Origin: Baffinella frigidus
Lineage: Eukaryota; Cryptophyceae; Cryptomonadales; Baffinellaceae
Length of the DNA stretch: 11,059 nt
Assembly (NCBI GenBank): GCA_026770585.1
Contig: MU647274.1
Coordinates: 131,865 to 142,923, forward strand
Direction: 5' to 3'
Notes under the pieces: generated by a model
The model's input: the letters and a program-made list of their open reading frames with translations, nothing else
What the model was told of the DNA's origin: nothing
The model's database searches: none
Program-made: the position numbers and the translations under genes
Shown: positions 6,003-10,819 of the stretch, one piece after another
Numbering within the stretch: the first letter of the stretch is position 1
Layout: every line of letters begins with the position of its first letter

Positions 6003-6032
6003 CAGGGGCACCTCGCTCATAGCCCCCCCCCC
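6001..6032. mobile_element. Truncated family A left end sharing TA with the previous copy
   Basis: TACAGGGGCACCTCGCTCAT then AG begins on the last TA of the preceding element and breaks off into a C10 run. No right end follows. Confidence 0.7.
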
Positions 6033-6125
6033 AAAAAACCTCAGTGGGAGTTCCGCAACTCCCCACTCAGTTGGTGTTCCCCAGCCTTCCACAGCTGGGC
6101 GACAGGACTAGGCTCCCGGCCTGAA
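6033..6125. other. Short spacer with two small hairpins
   Basis: AGTGGGAGTT-CCGC-AACTCCCCACT (about 6043-6067) has one bulge. CCAGC...GCTGG lies about 30 bp on. It resembles no RNA family I can name. Confidence 0.35.
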
Positions 6126-6164
6126 TACAGGGGTGCAGCTGTTCTTGCGAATAAGGACCGCCTG

Positions 6165-6406
6165 TACAGGGGTACCTCGCTCATAAGAAACCGCCCCCCC
6201 CTAGGATCCTACAGTACAGGGGCACCTCGCTCATAAGAAACTGTTCCCGCCCTAGGACCACCGTAGGGCCATAGGCATGGTCCTACTGTAGGGTCCTAGG
6301 GGGGGGCGGTTTCTTATGAGCGAGGTACCCTTGTAGGTCTATGCCTCTAGGGCCCTATGGTGGTCCTAGGGGGGTGGGCGTCTCTTATGGGCGAGGTACC
6401 CCTGTA
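6165..6406 (+). mobile_element. Family A fold-back element, itself split by another family A element
   Basis: The left half TACAGGGGTACCTCGCTCAT through CCTAGGATCCTACAG (6165-6214) continues after the insert as GGTCTATGCCTCTAGGGCCC to GGGCGAGGTACC then CCTGTA (6336-6406). Rejoined with one TA it is 123 bp, with the expected TACAGTAGG-type core. It is the middle level of the three-level nest. Confidence 0.85.
6215..6335 (-). mobile_element. Family A fold-back element, innermost of the nest (121 bp)
   Basis: Complete, from TACAGGGGCACCTCGCTCAT to ATGAGCGAGGTACCCTTGTA, exactly 121 bp. It is inserted at the TA in the centre of the older family A copy (CCTACAG-TA-GG), with TA on both sides. This fixes the element as CAGGGG...CCCTTG plus a TA target duplication. 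Confidence 0.9.
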
Positions 6407-6489
6407 GGGTGGTCCTGTGCTCCATAGGACTAGCGCTACTGTAGGACCCTATGGCGGCGTGTGTCCTTTAATTTCGAATAACCCCTGTG

Positions 6490-6916
6490 TCTCGAATACA
6501 AGAACCCGCAGCCCCCGCCCCATAGTAGTGGCTATGTCTCGAAGTGGTGAATTCACAGTAAAATTAGTGGATTTGTACCAGATTACGGCCTGGTCAAACG
6601 ACCCAGACATAGCCGCTAGGGACCACCATAGGGTAACAGGGATTGCGGATACACTGTACACACACTCTTCAACACCCAGGAGATTTTATGGGTGTCCCAT
6701 AAATTTCATCATGCATCGCACGTGCTAGAACAAAATAAATCAGTCTTCCCTCAAGGGCCTGTAGAGCATGAGTACCGGCAGGCTCAAAGTCAATTATTTG
6801 TGGGCATTTCCGGCGACTTTTGCCGATTTCAAGGGAAAATAATAGACAGACGCAGGGCGTAAAATGACATGTGAACTTTCGGTAAGACCTCTCTCGGCGC
6901 CCCTGCGCATACACAG
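6490..6916. other. No supported gene; one short TIR pair
   Basis: TAGTGGCTATGTCT (6526-6539) and AGACATAGCCGCTA (6605-6618) are inverted with one mismatch and begin and end in TA, making a possible 93-bp fold-back remnant. TTTATGGG-TGT-CCCATAAA (6685-6703) is an 8-bp hairpin. A 103-codon + frame and a 70-codon - frame overlap here without recognisable domains. TTCCGGCGACTTTTGCCG near 6810 resembles part of family E (TTCCGGCAACTTTTGGCG), suggesting an old relative. Confidence 0.4.
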
Positions 6917-6951
6917 CCTCGGTGGGGGTGCACGCATGGCGGCCATATCGG
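6917..6951 (+). repeat. Dispersed short repeat I, copy 2
   Basis: CCTCGGTGGGGGTGCACGCA, then TGGCGGCCATATCGG, matches 1976-2010 and 7261-7289. Confidence 0.55.
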
Positions 6952-6956
6952 TACTG

Positions 6957-7008
6957 TACTGTAGGGACCTAGGGGGGGGCTGTTTCTCATGAGCGAGGTA
7001 CCCCTGTA
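6957..7008 (-). mobile_element. Half family A element (right half)
   Basis: TACTGTAGGGACCTAGGGGG, then GGCTGTTTCTCATGAGC, then GAGGTACCCCTGTA. It has the complete right arm and no left arm. Confidence 0.8.
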
Positions 7009-7010
7009 CG

Positions 7011-7034
7011 AACAAACGTCTCTCCCCAACACCC
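7011..7034 (+). repeat. Short repeat L, copy 1
   Basis: ACGTCTCTCCCCAACACCC here is repeated at 9450-9468, where it forms the left arm of a hairpin. AAACGTCTCTCCCCTCAA at about 7428 is a partial match. Confidence 0.5.
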
Positions 7035-7104
7035 GATGACCGGAGTGACTTTACAGTGACCGGAGTGACTGTAAAGTCACTCCGGTAAAGTCACTCCGGT
7101 CATC
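7035..7104. repeat. 70-bp two-tier palindrome
   Basis: Outer arms GATGACCGGAGTGACTTTAC (7035-7054) and its exact reverse complement (7085-7104) enclose inner arms ACCGGAGTGACT (7059-7070) and AGTCACTCCGGT (7075-7086). The unit TGACCGGAGTGACT is therefore present twice in each orientation, and nearly the whole stretch folds. It is unrelated to families A to G and unique in the window. It could be a nested fold-back insertion or a binding site cluster. Confidence 0.75.
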
Positions 7105-7117
7105 CTACACGGGTTAG

Positions 7118-7238
7118 TACAGGGGTCACTCGCGAATAAGCACACGCACCGCCCTAGGGTCCTACGGTAGGCTATCCCTAGGAGCATAGGACCACCCGAG
7201 GGGCGGTGCGTTGTTCTTAATTTCGAGTAACCCCTGTA
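7118..7238 (+). mobile_element. Family C fold-back element, intact copy (121 bp)
   Basis: Ends are TACAGGGGTCACTCGCGAAT and AATTTCGAGTAACCCCTGTA. Arms continue through CACGCACCGCC and GGGCGGTGCG. The core is CCTAGGGTCCTACGGTAGGC, then TATCCCTAGGAGCATAGGACC. The outer 8 bp equal family A, while the sub-terminal arm is different. Length equals family A at 121 bp. Confidence 0.88.
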
Positions 7239-7260
7239 TCCCCAGATGCAAAGACAAAGT

Positions 7261-7289
7261 CTCGATGGGGGTGCGCACATGGCCGTGTC
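7261..7289 (+). repeat. Dispersed short repeat I, copy 3
   Basis: CTCGATGGGGGTGCGCACAT then GGCCGTGTC resembles 6917-6951. A family B element begins immediately after. Confidence 0.5.
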
Positions 7290-7394
7290 TATCCCTTAAG
7301 TGGCCAGCCGGTCAAAGTTGACCGCCAAGAGGTCCTAGGCAGGTCCTAGGGTCCTACCGTAGGGCGTATGAGCCTACTGGCCACTTAAGGGACA
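7290..7394 (-). mobile_element. Family B fold-back element, copy 3 (105 bp)
   Basis: TATCCCTTAAGTGGCCAG opens the element, and CTGGCCACTTAAGGGACA closes it with one terminal change (TA to CA). The core GACCGCCAAGAGGTCC, then AGGGTCCTACCGTAGGGC, is the reverse complement of copies 1 and 2. Length is again 105 bp. Confidence 0.88.
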
Positions 7395-7563
7395 TATCGA
7401 AAAAAACAAAACGCAAAACACTAAACCGTAAACGTCTCTCCCCTCAAAATCGTGGCGGCGCGGGGGGGGGGTGCTCCGGCAGCATTTTTTGTGTCCGTGA
7501 AATCATAGTAATTTTCGTTGCCCAAAAGCACTTGATTTGTGTACTGATTTCACTACTCTCCAT
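7395..7563. other. Spacer without a gene
   Basis: An A-rich start containing CACTAAACCGTAAACG is followed by a G10 run near 7460. GTGAAATCA (7497-7505) and TGATTTCAC (7545-7553) form a 9-bp inverted pair. Nothing further is supported. Confidence 0.4.
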
Positions 7564-7685
7564 TCAAGGGGTACCTCGCTCATAAGAAACCGCCCCCCCC
7601 CCTAGGACCACCATAGGGCCCTAGGCATGGTCCTACTGTAGGGTCCTAAGGGGTGACGTTTTCTTATGAGCGAGGTACCCCTGTA
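7564..7685 (-). mobile_element. Family A fold-back element, copy 7 (122 bp)
   Basis: The left end TCAAGGGGTACCTCGCTCAT has lost its TA to TC. The core is CCTAGGACCACCATAGGGCC, then TAGGCATGGTCCTACTGTAG. The right end, ATGAGCGAGGTACCCCTGTA, is intact. Confidence 0.88.
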
Positions 7686-7726
7686 GGGGGGGGTGGGCGG
7701 TTTCTTATGGGCGAAGTACCCCTGTA
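7686..7726 (+). mobile_element. Family A right-arm fragment
   Basis: GGGGGGGTGGGCGG, then TTTCTTATGGGCGAAGTACC, then CCTGTA is a right terminus placed directly after the previous element. It could be the remaining half of an older copy into which copy 7 inserted. Confidence 0.75.
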
Positions 7727-7730
7727 GGGA

Positions 7731-7796
7731 GAGCCCCCTAGGACCCTACAGTAGGGCTATGCCTAGGGCCCTATGGTGGTCCCAGGTACCTCTGTA
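7731..7796 (+). mobile_element. Family A core fragment with an internal deletion
   Basis: CCCCCTAGGACCCTACAGTA, then GGGCTATGCCTAGGGCCC, then TATGGTGGTCCCAGGTACC and TCTGTA. The core is complete, the left arm is missing, and most of the right arm is deleted between GGTCC and GGTACC. Confidence 0.75.
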
Positions 7797-7922
7797 GCGG
7801 TGGTCCCCGCCGCGTGCCCCCAAGGGTCCCCAGCCCCCGCCCCGGCTGTCAGCACGCTGGCGGCTGCGGCGGGCAGCCCTTTGCATGTAGGTCCGTTAGG
7901 CTTTCGCGCGCCGTGCCCCGCG

Positions 7923-8088
7923 CCACTTCCTCCCCCACCCGTGTGAACCGTCCCTCTCTCACCCGTGCCACTTGCTCCACCATCCGTGTAACCCGCGCCA
8001 CTCCTTTCCCCACCCGCGCCACTTGCTCCCCCACCCGTGTAACCCGTCCCTCTCTCACCCGTGCCATTCCCTTCCCCGCCCGTGCCTG
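7923..8088. repeat. C-rich minisatellite, about 96-bp higher-order period
   Basis: Variants of CACCCGTGCCACTTGCTCC and CACCCGTGTAACCCGTCCCT alternate. A larger unit beginning CCACTTSCTCCCCCACCCGT starts at 7923 and again at 8019. The - strand therefore gives open frames of Gly/Thr/Ser or Arg/Val repeats. I treat these as products of the repeat, not genes. Confidence 0.7.
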
Positions 8089-8213
8089 AGGACGAGGCGC
8101 TGCCCACGCGCGGGGGGGGCTGGGGTGGGGGGTCGGAGGGTGTGGTGGGTGGAGGGGCGGTGGAGGTTGTGACGAGGCGCGTCGACCCTGCACGCACGAG
8201 CCCGTTTTTAAAA
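8089..8213. other. G-rich spacer
   Basis: GAGGACGAGGCGCTGCCCAC is followed by G-run-rich sequence (8111-8160), then GACGAGGCGCGTCGACCC. No gene is supported. Confidence 0.4.
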
Positions 8214-8287
8214 AACAAAATAGGTTGTGGTCCTGTTGGCAATCAAAACCCCAGATCGTGGCACTATTTACAATCTCTTTTGAAAGA
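8214..8287 (+). repeat. Repeat H, copy 1
   Basis: AAAATAGGTTGTGGTCCTGT through ACCCCAGATCGTGGCACT to TTTACAATCTCTTTTGAA. Copy 2 at 8636-8711 matches with scattered changes and has the same orientation. Confidence 0.8.
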
Positions 8288-8338
8288 GGCGCTGTCCACA
8301 CGCTGTCCACACTCTTTCGCAAGAGGCGCTGTCCACAC
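8284..8338 (+). repeat. Short direct repeat AAGAGGCGCTGTCCACAC
   Basis: The 18-bp unit lies at 8284-8301 and 8321-8338, with an extra CGCTGTCCACAC between them. It is not present in the second H-G block, so it was gained in or lost from one copy. Confidence 0.8.
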
Positions 8339-8371
8339 TTCACAACTCTTTTCTTTTCTTCACCAGTGGTT

Positions 8372-8501
8372 GTAGGAGGTGGAGTTAGAATCCATCCGGA
8401 AAATGCTCGTATGAGCGGCCGACACGGGGTACAGTAAGTGGCACAATGCGTAGCATGTGCGGCGCTGACGCTGGTTGTTTGGCAATAAATTATCAATCTT
8501 T
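8372..8501 (-). repeat. Dispersed repeat F, copy 3, with flanking 13-bp direct repeats
   Basis: Reverse complement of 947-1069, running from GTAGGAGGTGGAG to AAATTATCAATCTT. It is flanked by TTCACCAGTGGTT (8359-8371) and TTCACCAGCGGTT (8502-8514), one mismatch in 13, which looks like a target-site duplication. The related H-G block at 8636-8760 lacks F. This suggests F is itself mobile, with a longer duplication than the TA elements. No coding frame. Confidence 0.65.
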
Positions 8502-8512
8502 TTCACCAGCGG

Positions 8513-8629
8513 TTCGCCCCTTGGCGGGCGTCGCTGCTCTCGTTCGAGGGTTTGGGGTTTAGGGTTTAGGGTTTAGGGTTTAGGGTTGAGTGGTTAGTGG
8601 TTAGTGGTTAGTGTTGAGTTTTTTTTTTT
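8513..8629 (+). repeat. Block G plus internal TTTAGGG array 1
   Basis: CTTGGCGGGCGTCGCTGCTC then TCGTTCGAGG leads into GTTTGGGG and four perfect TTTAGGG units (about 8555-8585), then TTAGTGG/TTGAGTG variants, ending in an 11-T run (8619-8629). The G-rich strand is on +, the same orientation as the right end. Confidence 0.85.
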
Positions 8630-8635
8630 ATTGTT

Positions 8636-8711
8636 ACAAAAAAATAGGTTGTGGTACTATCGACAATCGAAACCCCAGACCGTGGTACTGTTTACAATCT
8701 CTTTCGAATAG
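8636..8711 (+). repeat. Repeat H, copy 2
   Basis: AAAAAAATAGGTTGTGGTAC through ACCCCAGACCGTGGTACT to TTTACAATCTCTTTCGAA. Direct repeat of 8214-8287. Confidence 0.8.
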
Positions 8712-8712
8712 G

Positions 8713-8965
8713 GTCGCCACTTGGCGGGCGTCGCTGCTCTCGTTCGAGGGTTTGGGGTTTAGGGTTTAGGGTTTAGGGTTTAGGGTTTAGGGTTTAGGTT
8801 TGAGGGTTTAGGGTTGAGTGGTTAGTGGTGAGTGTTGAGTGGTTAGTGTTGAGTGTTGAGTGTTGAGTGTTTAGTGATTATCGTTTAGGGTTTAGGGTTT
8901 AGAGTTGAGGTTTAGGGCTTAGAGTTTAGGTTTCGGATTCAGGGCTCAGGGCTCAGGGTTTAGGA
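8713..8965 (+). repeat. Block G copy 2 plus internal TTTAGGG array 2
   Basis: The same CTTGGCGGGCGTCGCTGCTC entry is followed by a longer array (about 8748-8965), with perfect TTTAGGG units first and then TTAGTGG, TTGAGTG, TCAGGGC and similar variants. Together with 8636-8711 it duplicates the H-G-telomere order. Confidence 0.85.
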
Positions 8966-9142
8966 TTCATGGTTCAGGGCGGGTGGGGACCGTCGGGGAG
9001 GGTTTCCATGACTCGGCGCGTGTGCGCCGTGACGCGCGGCTTCCCCTGCGCGGCAAACTCCACTGCGCCCGCGCGTTGTTTATTTAGAAACCCCACGCGA
9101 TTTATTAATTTATTCATTCATTCATTCGGATCGATATATTCA
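8966..9142. other. Spacer with an (ATTC)n tract
   Basis: GC-rich sequence (about 8980-9075) contains alternating GCGCG motifs, then turns AT-rich with ATTCATTCATTCATTC near 9111-9127. No gene is recognised. Confidence 0.45.
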
Positions 9143-9173
9143 AGGCCGTATTAGCCCTGCGGCAGTACGGCCT
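9143..9173. other. Hairpin with an 8-bp outer stem and inner stem
   Basis: AGGCCGTA (9143-9150) pairs with TACGGCCT (9166-9173). GCC-CTGC-GGC forms an inner stem. The right arm is the start of repeat K. Confidence 0.6.
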
Positions 9174-9243
9174 CTTGGCTGTGGTCTAAATAAACAAACA
9201 AATAACGCACCACAGCGGCACCGTGCCACGCCAGAGTGGAGGA
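9165..9243 (+). repeat. Repeat K, copy 1
   Basis: GTACGGCCTCTTGGCTGTGG, then an AAACAAACAAATAA tract, then CGCACCAC and AGAGTGGAGG. Repeated at 9677-9763. CTGTGGT and ACCACAG inside it can pair around the A-rich loop. Confidence 0.8.
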
Positions 9244-9261
9244 GGGGGTTGATTTTTTTTA

Positions 9262-9279
9262 ACCGTATCAGGATACGGT
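9262..9279. other. Perfect 8-bp hairpin after a T run
   Basis: ACCGTATC-AG-GATACGGT, preceded by eight T (about 9253-9260). It reads as a terminator-like shape on the - strand (hairpin then A/T run). Function unproven. Confidence 0.4.
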
Positions 9280-9455
9280 ATTTGGCTTTCGAAAACCACT
9301 AACTTAAGGGGGAATTGACTTTTGGCGACCTCTTCGAAGACTCTGGCGTGGTGATGCCCATTGCGCACAAGGGGTGGGCCCGCGTCGGGGTAGAGAGGCG
9401 AAAGAGGGGAGACTCCTCGTCTCACGTGGGGCCTGTAGCGTTCACACAAACGTCT

Positions 9456-9492
9456 CTCCCCAACACCCTGCCCACTGCTGGGTGTTGGGGAG
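9456..9492. other. 13-bp perfect hairpin containing repeat L
   Basis: CTCCCCAACACCC (9456-9468) pairs with GGGTGTTGGGGAG (9480-9492) around an 11-nt loop. The left arm with upstream ACGT is repeat L, also at 7011-7034 but there without the right arm. Confidence 0.7.
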
Positions 9493-9531
9493 CCCCCCCC
9501 CGAGGCCCGCCCCGCGTCTCGGGGAGTGGAA

Positions 9532-9551
9532 GGGGGGGGGGGGGGGGGGGG
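9532..9551. repeat. G20 homopolymer
   Basis: Twenty consecutive G. It could form quadruplex structure, and its exact length is unreliable in most read types. Confidence 0.8.
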
Positions 9552-9676
9552 CACTGTAAAGAACCCACCCTTCCCTTCCCTCCCTTCACCACCAAAAGTG
9601 GTACTGAAGGCAACTTCCGTGCAAAAACCGCCGGAAGTCGTTGTGGGGAGTTAAGATGGGTCGACGTATGTATTTG
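9552..9676. other. Spacer with small hairpins
   Basis: ACCAC-CAAAA-GTGGT (about 9588-9602) and ACTTCC...GGAAGT (about 9612-9639). A 173-codon + frame runs across 9315-9836, spanning the G20 run and hairpins. Its composition gives no domain, so it is not called a gene. Confidence 0.4.
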
Positions 9677-9763
9677 GTACGGCCTCTTGGCTGTGGTCCA
9701 AACAAATAAACAAACAACGCACCACGGCGGTGATGCCCGTTGCAACCTTGCAAGAGTGGAGGG
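9677..9763 (+). repeat. Repeat K, copy 2
   Basis: GTACGGCCTCTTGGCTGTGG, then CCAAACAAATAAACAAACAA, then CGCACCAC and AAGAGTGGAGG. It is about 8 bp longer than copy 1, mostly after CGCACCAC. Confidence 0.8.
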
Positions 9764-9840
9764 CAGAGTGCCGTGTAGTAAAAAGGGGTTGAGGGTCCAC
9801 ACAGAGGGCTACCAAGGGATGATCGCAGGGTCCTAGGTCT

Positions 9841-9886
9841 TATCGCTTCGGGGCTATTCAAAATCCCTTCGAAGTGCGCTGTGTGG
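9841..9886 (-). repeat. Dispersed repeat J, copy 3
   Basis: The reverse complement reads CCACACAGCGCACTTCGAAG, then GGATTTTGAATAGCCCCG, then AAGCGATA, matching 2680-2726. Left-side copies are on +, this one on -. Confidence 0.75.
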
Positions 9887-9920
9887 TTAGGGTGTACCAG
9901 GGTCGACTTTGATGAAAGGA

Positions 9921-10330
9921 CCCCTGTCGAGTGTGCTCCACCATCCCGGCGCATAGCACTGCATGAGTGTTTGGGGTGTGGGGTTTGGGGTGAGGGTTTA
10001 GGGTTCCGGGGTTAGGAGTCAGGGTTTAGGGTTGGGTGCGGGGGTGAGGGTTGAGGGTTCAGGTGTTAGGGTGTGGGTTCTGGGTTCTGGGCTCTTGGTG
10101 TTGCGCGTTTCGGCTCGACAGAGCCCCTGTCGAGCGTGCTCCACCATCCTGGCGCGTAACACTGCATGAGTGTTTGGGGTGTGGGGTTTGGGGTGAGGGT
10201 TTAGGGTATAGGGTTCCGGGGTTAGGAATCAGGGTTTAGGGTTCAGGGTTCAGGTGTCTGGGGTCTGTCGAGTGTGCTCCACCGCACTGCAGGAGTGTGG
10301 GGCTGGGGGTTTGGGGTTCAGCTGTTAGGG
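9921..10330 (+). repeat. Subtelomeric unit repeated with about 203-bp period
   Basis: CCCCTGTCGAGTGTGCTCCA, then CCATCCCGGCG, then ACTGCATGAGTGTTTGGGGT begins copy 1 (9921). Copy 2 begins at 10124 and keeps over 110 bp of similarity, including the following heptamers. A shortened copy 3 starts at about 10265 (CTGTCGAGTGTGCTCCACC). Confidence 0.8.
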
Positions 10331-10570
10331 TTCTGGGTGCTGGGTTCAGGCTTCTGGGTTCTGGGTTCTGGGTTCTGGGTTCTTGGTTCTGGGTTCAGGG
10401 TTCAGGGTTCAGGGTTCTGGGTGCTGGGTTCTGGGTGCTGGGTTCTGGGTTCTGGGTTCTAGGTTCTAGGTTCTGGGTTCAGGGTCCTGGGTGTCGCGCG
10501 TTTCTGGTCCAGGATTCAGAGTGTTTCGGACTTTAGGTGTAGGGTTCAGAATGTTTCGGGTGCAGGGTGC
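9964..10570 (+). repeat. Degenerate heptamer array rich in TTCTGGG
   Basis: Seven-base units dominated by TTCTGGG, TTCAGGG and TGCTGGG (especially 10321-10490), mixed with TTTAGGG. The heptamer period produces open frames in all three + frames with a repeated GSGFWVL-type pattern; these are artefacts of the repeat. The array is interrupted by the 203-bp unit. Confidence 0.85.
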
Positions 10571-10819
10571 AGCGCAACGCGAGAGTCACAGGCTGCGGGG
10601 GGGTGCAAATTCTTGTGGGTGTGGCCTATATATGATAGATGGACGGCTTATTTGGACGTGACGGTAGTAACTTTTTGTACCGCCTTGTACCTTTTTGTAC
10701 CGCCTTGTTACAGCCCGGTACTACTTTCGGGACGTGCGCACACCGCGATGCAGACAGTCGGGTAGCCCCCCTTGAGCGTCGCGGGTGTCAAGCGGCTCTC
10801 CTTCGCGTTGTACAACCTG
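10571..10819. other. Non-array spacer with a 20-bp tandem duplication
   Basis: CTTTTTGTACCGCCTTGTAC (10671-10690) is repeated at 10691-10710 with changes in the last two bases. GGACGTGACGG at 10653 echoes motifs at 3058 and 3182. CTATATATG near 10626 resembles a TATA box, but no convincing gene follows. Confidence 0.5.

Larger units (their letters stand above)
6126..6489 (-). mobile_element. Family C fold-back element, split by a nested family A element
   Basis: The left part TACAGGGGTGCAGC through TTGCGAATAAGGACCGCCTG (6126-6164) pairs with the right part ending TTAATTTCGAATAACCCC then TGTG (6407-6489). Between them lies a whole family A element bordered by TA on both sides (6165-6166 and 6405-6406). 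Removing it with one TA gives 124 bp, close to the intact family C copy of 121 bp at 7118-7238. The core reads as the reverse complement of that copy. Confidence 0.8.

Noticed and set aside
6417-6728. 103-codon + frame beginning inside family C
   Set aside because: It starts within a mobile element arm, and a 70-codon frame on the other strand is equally open. No domain or start context supports it.
493-7796. CRISPR or integron-type array made of the recurring palindromic elements
   Set aside because: Spacing is irregular, orientations are mixed, copies nest within one another, and TA duplication is visible. All this fits transposition, not an adaptive array.
7763-8496. Large - strand open frames (159 and 215 codons)
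   Set aside because: They run through the C-rich minisatellite, family A fragments and repeat F. Both frames look equally repetitive and no domain is visible.
9315-9836. 173-codon + frame
   Set aside because: It passes through a G20 run, a perfect hairpin and repeat K. Its composition follows those repeats, and an open frame on the other strand overlaps it.
10051-10536. Long + strand open frames encoding GSGFWVL-type repeats
   Set aside because: They are produced by a heptamer DNA repeat read in codons (21-nt period) and are open in more than one frame, so they are not evidence of a protein.
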